This document shows positions 1 to 9,500 of a stretch of 64,000 nucleotides of DNA, one piece after another. The position numbers were made by a program, and so were the translations under genes. Source of the stretch: Tenebrio molitor (lineage: Eukaryota > Arthropoda > Insecta > Coleoptera > Tenebrionidae). The stretch lies in NCBI RefSeq assembly GCF_963966145.1, contig NC_091048.1, forward strand, positions 19,778,001-19,842,000. Direction: 5' to 3'. Each line of letters starts with the position of its first letter. Within the stretch, counting starts at the first letter, position 1. The notes beneath the pieces are model-generated. The model saw only the letters and a program-made list of their open reading frames with translations. It was not told the origin of the DNA and ran no database searches.

Positions 1-609
1 TTAGTCAAGGGTTAAAAGTATTTTTCTTAAAGGTCATTGCGAGATGCTTAGGAGTTAGCAAAAACACAGTGTCAAAGTGTAAAGGTGGTCCAACTAAAAC
101 ATCATCAAGAAAGTTGACGAGGCAGCGTCCCAGAAGAGTTACAGCAGACTTGCAATTGCAATATTAAGCAAGAAGTTCATCTTGTACTCAATGATATGGT
201 GCAGAGCAGTAAGACAAGGGTTGTGTACTGTAAAGCTAGTTTTTCTTTCAATGAAATATTTCTTTTTTAAATTTTCAGCCTCATACCGCCACAGGCTCTT
301 CTGATGTTTATTCAATAAGTAAAGTTAATATTCTAAAATATATTTTAATAAGACAAATTGAATTCGGACTGGCGCACGATAGTCGGTCATTCAGACAAAC
401 GTTTGCAGGAAGTCTCAGGATTTAATTTAAATTAACCTTGACGATCTCGTTGTCCATTTTTGTTTTTGTTTATATTACCTACGTATTATGTCTTAAGGAT
501 ACTCGAACAGCACTGTCCATAATTTTGTGTAAGTCAGAAATTTAATTTGAAATTAACCAGTTACTGCAGGTGAAAACAAGAACGTATTTGATTTTGTTTA
601 TTTGAAAAA
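1..609. other. Gene-poor left edge with a possible transposase helix-turn-helix scrap
   Basis: No intact gene is visible. In the + strand frame from about 33 to 165 the translation has the stretch RCLGVSKNTVSK followed by an Arg/Lys-rich segment, which resembles the DNA-binding start of DDE transposases or HTH proteins. It is short and runs into a stop. The rest is AT-rich and uninformative. The assignment is a guess from wording of the motif only. Confidence 0.25.
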
Positions 610-883
610 TTAAATACAGGCGTCCTTCAACCCAAGGAATTGTTTTATTTCAACTCCTAGCCCCCTGAGAAGTTCCCCATATTTTGCTTCACGAACTGAT
701 CTTCCGCTATTTTGAACACAACAATTTCGTAGACATTTCACGACCAGCAAAATTAAGTCCTTTGATTTCGCATTGATATAAAATTGATATATAAACGATC
801 TTGTTGGTTGAGGTTTTACTTTTAAATATTCTTGACGCAAGTAGTTATCAAGAGTAGGTAGGTACACGTCTTCGTGTAAAATA
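610..883 (-). CDS. Possible 3' terminal exon of an unidentified host gene
   Basis: I do not recognise this protein. About 90 codons are open on the minus strand, ending GLKDACI then a stop, followed within about 15 bases by an AATAAA polyadenylation-type hexamer. At the upstream side (near 884) there is a TTGCAG acceptor-like sequence that enters the same frame. The peptide is well mixed in composition, with phrases such as KPQPTRSF and VREAKYGELLRGLG, and does not look like any transposon protein I know. The combination of acceptor, open frame, stop and AATAAA is what a last exon looks like; its upstream exons would lie to the right on the minus strand and are not visible, as the next 180 bases are AT-rich and then mariner debris begins. 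It could equally be an exon fragment moved here by duplication. Confidence 0.35.
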
Positions 884-1064
884 CTGCAACTGTAATATTT
901 TCATTCATTTTATCGTTAATGTACTGCATTAATTAGAGAATAATTTCAGGGCACAAAATTTTACTGCTTGAAGGATATATTTCAAATTTTACGCGCGCTA
1001 TGTACTACTTTCTCTGCGTAGAATTTAGTGATTTTTATGTCAACCAATCTCTCACTGGACAAAC

Positions 1065-2108
1065 TATAGTAGCGTTAGTTATCATTTCTTCAGTAACTGA
1101 GACAAAAGCCTCCTGAATTCGAACTCTCAGATCAGCCTCTGAATTTATGGGCAGCCGATAAATGATAGATTTCAAACGATTCAGATTCAGATCTGGAGAC
1201 CTGGCAGGCCATGGATGCGGTCCTCCTCGACCGATCCAGCGCTGTGGATATTGGTTATCCAAAAATTCCCGAACGTTTCTGCTAAAATGAGGTGGAGCAC
1301 CATCATGTTGGAACCTGTCATTTATGCGATAAGCAAGAGGTACAATTTCAAGTAAATCAGGTAGCTCCGTGGCAATGAACTGAGCATATCTTGCCCCCGT
1401 TAATCTTGCGGGAATTCAAACGGTCCAATCTAGAACGGGAGATTCGGAATTTTAACAAATGGAAGAATCCACAACACTTATACTTGCCAAACGATCGCCC
1501 AATAGCCCTGTCCACAAATTAACAGAAAACCTATGTTGAAAACCTTTGGGAAATAATTCTCTTGGATTTTTCTCTGCCCAGATATGAAGGTTGTGATAAT
1601 TGGAACAACCTTCCCGGCAAAATAGCGACTCATCAGAAAACAGTATCCGTGACAAGAAGTGTGGATCAGCATCGTTTTGGTTTATTAACCATAGACAAAA
1701 TTCTCGCCTAATTGGATAATCCTCTGGCAGAAGATGTTGTACTCGTGTATAGTGGTACGGATGCCTCCTACTATCAGCTAGAACTCTCTGCACCGAACTC
1801 TTGGATAAACCCATTTCACGAGAAACTGTTCGAATACTCCGAGTGCCGTCTTCTTCAAAGACATTCAATACGGCTTCCTCGTGTTCGACAGTCCTTACAT
1901 TTCTTGGAGCACCCCCAACTTTTCTTCGAACTGGCTGCATCTGACCCGTTTCTCGACTCCGAGCGATTAATTTCAGGAATGTTTTATGATCCGGATGACT
2001 TTCTCTTTGTGGAAATTGTTCACGGTACAACCTTACTGCTTCACGTGCATTGTTCCCACATCGTGCAAAAGTAAGAATCATATCTACGTACTCATTGGAA
2101 GAATACAT
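1065..2108 (-). pseudogene. Transposase of DUF4817/mariner type, broken
   Basis: This is the transposase of the surrounding element; it would cut and rejoin the element at TA sites. From the ATG at 2108 the frame starts MYSSNEYVDM, has a helix-turn-helix region (about residues 5-90, including TVSREMGLSKSSVQRVL) typical of the DUF4817 N-terminus, and then the catalytic core start with ILFSDES (first Asp). The frame breaks near 1452. The C-terminal end with the WPARSPDLN motif of the DDE core is in another frame at 1035-1262, so at least one frameshift and an internal loss separate the halves. It cannot make a full-length enzyme. The + strand open frame at 1712-2074 is its antisense shadow. Confidence 0.85.
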
Positions 2109-2404
2109 GTTAAATGATACACTTGAATTAAATATCGCAGCGAAATTGTATAACAAATGTCAAACTGACGTAAACAATCATTCTAATAAATGTAGTGGAC
2201 CAAATCTAATGGACAGAATTATAGAATAGAAAGGAATAGGATAGAAAGGAAACCTAGACAACGCAAAATTGCGATCATTCCACCTTAATGGTGCTCAACT
2301 CTGATTGGTCAACTTCAGAATGTCTTTTCTCGGTTATCATTCGAGATAAGACTTTTTTTCTTCAAAATACACGTTAATATATTCGCCCTGAGGCTCTCTT
2401 TTTT

Positions 2405-2437
2405 CTCTGGGGAGCCAGTTCTGGGACACTCTGTATA
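2405..2437 (+). repeat. Right terminal inverted repeat of mariner copy 1
   Basis: The sequence runs CTCTGGGGAGCCAGTTC and continues to TGTATA. It is the reverse complement, with about one mismatch, of 31455-31487, which is the left terminal repeat of copy 2. Confidence 0.85.
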
Positions 2438-2645
2438 AGCAAAAGGGCGTATCCGAGTTGGGCCCGGTACCTGAGATAATCCTCGCTCAAATTTATCAGC
2501 CCCCAAGTATCCCCAATCCGGGCACCGCCTAATCCGATAGGGAGTAGAGCCAGGCGGCCAACAACTAATTATAAAAATGAATCTTAATTTTAGTTCCATT
2601 TGAATATTTGCTAGTGAATCTGCAAATACCTACCTAGTCTCAGAA

Positions 2646-2960
2646 ATGGAAGTGAAATCAATTTTGAGTGAAGAAGGGAAACAGTTGCTTGTGTTGAATA
2701 ATTTTAAGTTTTGTGTGGCAAGGACGATGAAATTCGGTGGGGTTGTGTCAACAAAAAATCAAACTGCCTTGCAAAAGTGTAAACCTTCGGTTCCGAACCA
2801 ACGAATGTGATCAGCAGTGATCTTATTCATAATCACCCGGAAGAACTAAATATAGAGAGGTAAGCACTGATTAATGGCGTCAAAAGAACAACTGTAGACA
2901 ATTTAACACACAAACCTGCAAAACTATTGCGTCAAGAATTGCGACAATAGTTATTTGTAT
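2646..2960 (+). pseudogene. FLYWCH-type zinc-finger protein remnant
   Basis: The frame from ATG 2646 reads a FLYWCH-like start, EEGKQLLVLNNFKFC, followed by a Lys/Cys segment. A frameshift follows, and at about 2850-2940 a second frame gives VKRTTVDNLTHKPAKLL, which resembles the helix that follows FLYWCH fingers in many insect proteins. FLYWCH domains bind DNA and are often found in Mutator-like transposases and their domesticated derivatives. The WCH part is not clean, and stops interrupt the middle. Recognition rests on the N-terminal motif and the order of the two blocks. Confidence 0.55.
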
Positions 2961-2965
2961 AGCAA

Positions 2966-3068
2966 GGCTGCGAAATCCTACTTTGACGAACCGAGAGAAA
3001 AATTGTCGTCAAGGCCGCTTTGCGGCCGAGACAAGACAATCTCGAGGTCGTCAAAGGATTTCGTAGCC
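2966..3068. repeat. Long imperfect palindrome upstream of decayed recombinase copy A
   Basis: The arms GGCTGCGAAATCCT (from 2966) and AGGATTTCGTAGCC (to 3068) pair, with a TTTGACGA block inside them and a perfect core of GGCCGC TTT GCGGCC. About 100 bases can fold into one cruciform. It lies about 160 bases before the ATG of the recombinase relic. Confidence 0.7.
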
Positions 3069-3231
3069 AAGGTGTACACAACATTTTGTGTGCAACCCGA
3101 AAATTTGTAATTATAAAATGAACAAGTAAAATTTCCTTCACTGTCAATAAAAATAAAGTCGGCCTACATGTCGCCATGTCGCTATGGAAACGACATAAAT
3201 AAAACAATTCATTTTGAGAAAAATTGGAAAA

Positions 3232-3800
3232 ATGTCGCAAGAAAATTACGTTTTTGTTCCGTCTACTTCCCCGGTGTTAAAAAATATTGCAGATTGTGCA
3301 GTGTCCAATTTAATACCAGAAAAGTCCAAACGGTGTAATAAAAATAATGTGCAAACGGTGTCGGAGAATGTTGTTTTGGCTTATTTAATGGAAAAATCAA
3401 AAACTGTGAAAAGTTCAACTTTATGGAGCACATATTCAATGTTGAAGCCACGCTGAACATACGGGACGGCATTGGTGTTCGAAGTTTCTGAAATTGGTAC
3501 CTTTTTTAAAAAAAGTCAGTTGGTTATCAGGCAAAAAAGTCTAAGGTATTGACACGAGACCAGATCAATTTGCTGTATAATCTGCCCTTTTTTAGGTCAT
3601 TTTAATTATGGTATATATCAGGAGCCATGCGAAGAGACGAACTAACCAAAATGTCTATCGATGACATCAAGGATGAACATTCTGTAGGTATTAATAGTTG
3701 CCGTTCCTGACACAAAAACTGGCATAAAACGAACTTTTACTGTCACCAATCCAGAATTTGTAAGATTGTACCGCAAATATGCAGCTCTTGTTCCGTGTAC
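3232..3800 (+). pseudogene. Tyrosine recombinase, decayed copy A
   Basis: The frame from ATG 3232 matches the N-terminal core-binding half of the intact recombinase at 52325-53496: both share phrases of the form EKSK, then VLAYL or MLAYI, then EKSK and SSTLWSTYSMLK. After a frameshift near 3455 the match resumes at about 3520 with a QAKKSKVLT segment, then a region equivalent to the first catalytic block. There GAMRRDEL replaces the intact copy's GCRIGEL, so an Arg is kept. The match continues through DTKTG to about 3800. The second catalytic half (HxxR, HGGW, Tyr) is absent. It is a dead relative and seems to lack the intron of the intact gene, although decay makes this uncertain. Confidence 0.75.
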
Positions 3801-3829
3801 TCATCCAGAGTTAAACAAATATTATAAAG

Positions 3830-4412
3830 TGTGCAGTGTCGATTTTAAAACCTGAAAAATCGAAACAGCAATATAAAAAATGTCACAGTGACTTTGAGAC
3901 TGATGTAACAAGAAGAATGTGAAAACCGTGTCGGATAATGTTGCATTGGCTTACCTATTTACTGGAATTTATTTATTGTGACAGGTAAATGTTAAATTCT
4001 CTTATGGTAAGTTGTATCATCTGCTCCCTTTTAGGTTATTTTAATCGTGGAAATATCAGATGCCGTGCGAAGAGACAAATAAACCAAAATGTCTGTTGAT
4101 GTCATTCAGGATTCAATCTGTGTTCAATCAGGATATGTTACTAGTTACAGAGCTAGTTACTAGATATTTCCCTTTTTGACCGGTGTAAAATTAACCCAAC
4201 TCATACGTGTCTGTTCTAGATTGATAATGGGAATCTTTTTTACCGACTCGTCATTCTTGAGGCGACCACTCCATTTGAAATTGGCGGAAACTTCAAACCG
4301 GATGAAAATTCTGTACTAATAGCGGCTGTTCCTGACACAAAAACTGGCATAAATCAAACTTTAACTGTACCCAATCCAGATTTTGTAAGATCACACCGCA
4401 TAGATATATTGT
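3830..4412 (+). pseudogene. Tyrosine recombinase, decayed copy B in tandem with A
   Basis: A second, more damaged series of the same blocks follows copy A in the same order. First come PEKSK and TVSDNVALAYL-like phrases at 3835-3960, then the segment with CCCTTTTAGG and the following Arg-rich block at 4020-4110. Last comes the VPDTKTG-like block at 4320-4400. Between 4140 and 4300 is unrelated sequence. The two copies agree with each other at DNA level in these blocks, which suggests either tandem duplication or two insertions of one family. Confidence 0.65.
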
Positions 4413-4468
4413 AATTGTGATAATAAATAAATATTGAAATGACTTTTACTTTTACGGCCGTCGTCAAG

Positions 4469-4538
4469 GCAACGGCTGCGAAATTCAATTTCGCGGCCTG
4501 CTCTAGGCACGCGAAGTGCTCATTTCGCGTACGGTTGC
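4469..4538. repeat. Imperfect palindrome downstream of recombinase copy B
   Basis: The arm GCAACGGCTGCGAAAT at 4469 pairs with ATTTCGCGTACGGTTGC ending at 4538, with a smaller CAC GCGAA GTG hairpin near the centre. It is similar in design and base content to the palindrome at 2966-3068, on the other side of the two recombinase relics. Confidence 0.55.
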
Positions 4539-5196
4539 ACACAAAATGGTTTTTTGGATCAGATTTTCACTTACGACGTGGACCGTTCCAAAAACTCAAC
4601 TTGAAGCGAATAATTCTACAGGGTGGTCCCGATATAACCTGCCAAAAAAATTCTGGGTCATTAGAAGGATCTAACAAGTCCAAAAAACCCCTTTTCCTTA
4701 GGTCCAAAATCAAGGGGATAAATTAACCCCTATTCACACCCATTCGACGCTGCTGACCACAAAAATACGTATCTATTCAGGAATTAATTGTTGGTGTTTG
4801 TAAGGATGACTGTATCTAAGCAACATAGGTACCTGAATCGTTTATGACAAATCTCAAATCTGACAAACTAAATCAAATTAATGACATTTATTGAAAACGC
4901 TGTACACTGTGTGCGTTAATTCACCAGCTTATTTAGGTACAAAAGCTGATTTTGCAGACTGAGATGAATGAGTAATAAATAAAGTGATGTTCCTCAATGT
5001 GTAAATAAATGTAGAGGTAGTGTGTGCAAAATTGTGGAAGAACTGTGTAAAAAGAGTATCGTCTTAATTGTGGTTAAATAGCCAAAATAATGTATGTATT
5101 GAATAAATTTATTTACACTTTACATATTCGTACTTTCAACTCTAACTGAGAATATCTACTAACTAATGAAAGGTAAACTAGACTAGAAAAATTATT

Positions 5197-5640
5197 TTAT
5201 AATAAATGTTCTGTGTGCCTTCCGTTGGCTTTTAAGCACATTTGAGTACTCCGGCACCAATTTTCATAAACAGAATTCAGCATTTCTGGGTTTTTACGAA
5301 TCTGGTTCGTGGCGTCTGTTACGCGTTTCTGCAGTTGGCCTTTTGTATTTATTTTAACTTCGTATACCAAATCTTTCGTGTGTCCCCAAAAATTGAAATC
5401 CAGAGGGGTTAAATGGAGGATCGGGGACGCCATCGTATTGGAATCAGTCAGAACCAACCTCACATAAATGCAAATGTAGCTTCACAAAAGTACAACGGGA
5501 CGGAAGGACTCCTTCAGAAAAACGTTCGCCGTATGGTCGCCTTGCCGGTCTTGAATTACCACGTGTTTCGCCATAGAGTAAATGCAAACCGGCGTATTCT
5601 TGTTTTGTGAATTTCACAACTTTTTGAAGGATTCGCAAAT
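5197..5640 (-). pseudogene. DUF4817/mariner transposase remnant with internal deletion
   Basis: Two pieces of a transposase lie close together on the minus strand. Residues from 5638 down to about 5444 give an N-terminal block (ETRGNSRPARRPYGERF) typical of the DNA-binding start. From about 5463 to 5197 comes the C-terminal block, with LTPLDFNFWGHTKDLVYE and a final NGRHTEHLL. The middle of the protein, including the first catalytic Asp region, has been deleted, so the enzyme is dead. Its host element is the one whose ends lie at 4617 and 12523. Confidence 0.75.
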
Positions 5641-5772
5641 TTAAAATTAAACTTGACAGATGTCATAGGTGTTACAGGTACCGTTGCTAAAGAAATTGCA
5701 GCCAAGTAACCAGAATTACCTTTTTAAAACTGATTAACTCATTAGCGTACAGCAAATTTTGACTAAAGTTTC

Positions 5773-6200
5773 TGTTGGAGCGGCCGGTCCAATTTAGTTT
5801 ATGACGCCGCTTCCAATATTCCTGTCGACAATCATCCCCGGTGCCGGTACGTTGGTGGTCTCTTTCACAATAGTGGGAAAGTCCCGCCATCTGGCTCATG
5901 CACATCTTTCAAAAGACCACCAGCGTACTACCCATGACGGAGAGGGGGTGCGAATTCACTTTTGTACATTTTCGTTAGTTTTAAGTTAGTTGATAAGCAA
6001 ATGTAGAACCAGAAACACCAATACATCTTTGCATTAATCTGAAGCATCTATCCTCATTTTGAAATCACGGTCCACATTGTGCGAAACCCCTACGCGTAAA
6101 AAGAAAACCCTACCGGACACGCAATTGGCGTGTCATAGGTTCAAACTCCTGGGTGCGGAAACATCCGTCAAACTTCGTAGGAGGCAATTGAACCGAAACA
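5773..6200 (+). repeat. 5' LTR of the BEL/Pao element
   Basis: 428 bases, TG to CA, equal in length and apparently identical to the 3' LTR. It should carry the promoter, but I cannot place a clear TATA box. The short open frames inside it are chance. Confidence 0.93.
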
Positions 6201-6205
6201 TTTTT

Positions 6206-6223
6206 TGGTCCTTCGAGCCGGAT
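6206..6223 (+). other. Primer-binding site, tRNA-Tyr type
   Basis: TGGTCCTTCGAGCCGGAT starts five bases after the LTR. It begins with TGG, as expected for pairing with a CCA tail, and the rest complements the 3' end of eukaryotic tRNA-Tyr (acceptor stem CCTTCG). The tRNA identity is from general knowledge of tRNA-Tyr, not from a tRNA in this window. Confidence 0.8.
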
Positions 6224-6551
6224 GTGTATCAAAAAGTAGTGCTTCAGTGCAATCAAAGTCCAGTGCAACAATCGAGCGCCCTCGCAGCGAACCAGGATCG
6301 TAATCGAGATTGCGACGAATCCATCTGCAGGCCCAGAGGTTCCCGAGGCAGCGACGACACCCCCCGTAGAGCAAAGGAAAGTGCAGGTCAGTGGCTTCCT
6401 TCTCATCCACATTTCTTATCACTCACCAACCTTCCAAATTGTGTGCATACCTCAAATTGCGGTTTGAAGTAAAAACCATCGTTTAGTCAGAACGAATTTA
6501 GTCATTAAGGCGGTTGGTTACATTACATAACGTTCGGACATAACTTTCAAA
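6224..6551 (+). other. 5' leader of the BEL/Pao element
   Basis: About 330 bases between primer site and gag-pol start. Short frames here have no supporting features. Packaging signals would be expected but none can be recognised by eye. Confidence 0.6.
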
Positions 6552-9500
6552 ATGCCTGAGCTATCATTAGCTGCATTAATCAAATCCAGAGGGGCATTGA
6601 AGGCCCGCCTCACAAAGTTTGTTTCGATGGTCGACGAGCTCAACCAAGAAAATCCGAATTTTGATCAACTACAAGTGAGATTTGAGAAATTCAAAAACTT
6701 AGAGAGCGAATTTGATAACGTCCAAAAACAAATCGAATTTGAGGTCGATGAAGGAGATGCGTTAGATGAGCAAATCAACTACCGCGAAGAGTTCGAAAAC
6801 AATTTTAGCGCAGCGGTGGCTCGCGTCAACACAATTCTCAACGCGGCGAAATCGGAAACGCCAAACGCGAACACTCGTCATTCAAATCAATCGGTTACCA
6901 ATCCGAATTTCGTACCGGTAGCGCTTCCGACTATGAGTTTACCTTCTTTCAATGGAAGCTGGGAGCAGTGGCTCTCATTTTATCAGAGATTTGATTCGCT
7001 AATTCACAGCAACGCATCTTTGTCGCCGATACAGAAATTTCAGTATTTAAATTCGTGCGTCACAGGAGAAGCCAGTAGCGTGATCAAATCTTTAGGTATC
7101 ACCACCGAAAATTATCCAATCGCGATTGCTTTGCTGAAAGAAAGGTATGACGATCAACGTTTGATCATAAAAAATCATATTCACGCGTTATTCGATTTAC
7201 CCAACGTCACAAAAGATTCTCCCGCGTCTCTGAGGCAACTTATCGACAAGGTAGATTTGCACTTGAAAGTGTTAAACACGTTAGATGCGCCGACGGAAAC
7301 ATGGGATCTTCTAATAATCCATTTAATCGAATTAAAATTAGATGCATTTACCATGCGGGAATGGGAAACAACCAACAAAAAAACGATGCCAACGCTAAAG
7401 GACATGTACGCGTACCTCAAGGATCGCTGTCGCGTGTGGGAAGCGATCCAATTTCACAAAAACCCCGAAAAGAACCGTGACGTTCAATCCAAGTCAAATC
7501 CGCAACAGAAATCAAAAGCGCCGTTCACGAGATCTTCCTCCAACTTGGCTACGCAACAGCCCTCGTGCAAGTTGTGCAATCAAAACCATTTTATGTATCA
7601 ATGCAAACAATTTTTAAATTTGTCCGTTTCGGCTCGGATCGCCGAAGTCAAAAGATTAAAATTATGTTTCAATTGCTTGAGGAGCACCTCACATTCCGCG
7701 TCCCAATGCAAGTCAGGAGTTTGTAAAATTTGTAATAAAATGCACAACTCATTGCTCCATTTGACGGAACCCGCAGCACCTGTGACAACGAACGCGGCTG
7801 AAGACACCCCGATCGTAGGTAACCATCACTGTCATAGTTACGAATCGCAGGTACTTTTATCAACAGCAGTCATTCTCGTACGAGACAACACCGGCCAATA
7901 TCAATCGTGTCGCGCATTGATTGATGTTGGGTCTCAATCCAACTTCGTGACGGTCGAAACTTGCAAACGTTTAAGGGTCAATTCGAAAGAAACCAACATC
8001 CGCGTCATCGGAATTGGTAATGCTAACGGCAGCATTGTCAATAAAATCGCCAGTCTGCAAGTCAAATCATTTCACAATGCGTTCGGTGCTAACTTGAATT
8101 GTCTTGTAGTACCGATCATAACTCATTCAGTGCCGGCGGAATCGATAAATGCAAGTCTCCTCCAAATCCCAAATAACATCAAGCTAGCGGATCCGCAATT
8201 TCATCGTTCCGGTCCCATAGATATTCTAATCGGTGCTGAAATCTTTTGGGACCTCCTCTGTGTCGGTCAAATCAAGGCCACCAAAGTGCACCCGGTTTTC
8301 CAAAAGACCCACCTGGGATGGATAGCCGGGGGCGCAATGCGTCTACCTGCCAAACTTCCGCAAAATTCCGTGACGAATTTACACGTCGTAACCAGCGCAG
8401 TGAATCCTCTCGACGCTCGAATTGCGAAATTTTGGGAAATTGAGGAAACTCCGGTTCACAAATCGCTAACTTCCGCTGAACGAGCGTGTGAGACACATTT
8501 CATCTCCACCGTCAAACGCGACAATGACGGCCGATTCACAGTCAGACTACCATTCAAAGACAATTCAAAAGAGTTAGGGTCGTCTTATGACATCGCTTTG
8601 AAAAGGTTACACGGTCTTGAAAGACGATTAAAAAGATCTCCGGATTTGCGCGTTTCCTATCAATTGTTCTTGGACGAATATCAATCTTTGCATCACATGT
8701 CACCGGTAACAATTGAAGATCGCGAAATGTTCTCCAACGACGGGTATTTTTTACCTCATCACTCGGTAGTAAAAGAGTCCAGTGTTTCCACTAAATTGCG
8801 CGTAGTCTTTGACGCATCGGCCAAAACCTCTAACGGTGTCAGTCTAAACGACAAATTAATGGTAGGTCCGGTGGTACAACAGGATCTCTTCGCCATCATT
8901 ACGCGTTTTAGGTTGCATAACATCGTGATATCCGCGGATATAACAAAAATGTATCGGCAAATACAATTGGACAAAGAGGACAGAAAGTACCAACGAATTT
9001 TATGGCGTCGCGACCCGTCCCATCCGGTTCAAGTTTACGAGCTTAACACGGTTACCTACGGCATGGCGTCATCGTCCTACCTGGCTACGCGATGCATACA
9101 ACAGGTAGCGCTGGAAGAAGGCTCAAATAATCCCGAAGCTCAGCGGTCAATCATGCAGGACACATATGTGGACGACCTGCTAACTGGAGCAAAAACGGTC
9201 CGCGAAGCGCGCGCGTTACGCGACAATATAGTGGCAATCCTTGACAAAGGCTGTTTCCCGTTAAACAAATGGGCATCAAATTGCCCCGAGCTATTGCCCA
9301 CATTAAGTGAAAATGAAGTCATGGTGAATTTCGATAAACATGGCGACTCCAAAACATTAGGTCTATTATGGAATTGCACACATGACGCGTTAAAATATTC
9401 CATATGTCAGATCCAGTCAGGAAATCGGGTAACCAAGCGACGAATCTTATCAATCACCGCGCAGATTTTTGACCCTCTCGGTCTTGTGGGTCCGGTCATC

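Larger units (their letters stand above)
1065..2437 (-). mobile_element. Mariner/Tc1-type element, DUF4817 family, copy 1 (left end lost)
   Basis: This is a decayed DNA transposon. Its right end keeps a terminal inverted repeat at 2405-2437, ending at a TATA. The same repeat in inverted orientation starts copy 2 at 31455. Copy 1 has lost roughly the first 500 bases that copy 2 retains, whereas copy 2 has lost the right end that copy 1 retains, so the two together define the family. Confidence 0.8.

Noticed and set aside
1712..2074. + strand 120-codon frame, also seen at 32509-32865
   Set aside because: Antisense of the mariner transposase in both copies; conservation reflects the transposase.
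6206..6223. tRNA gene fragment
   Set aside because: It is an 18-base primer-binding site next to an LTR, with no cloverleaf around it.
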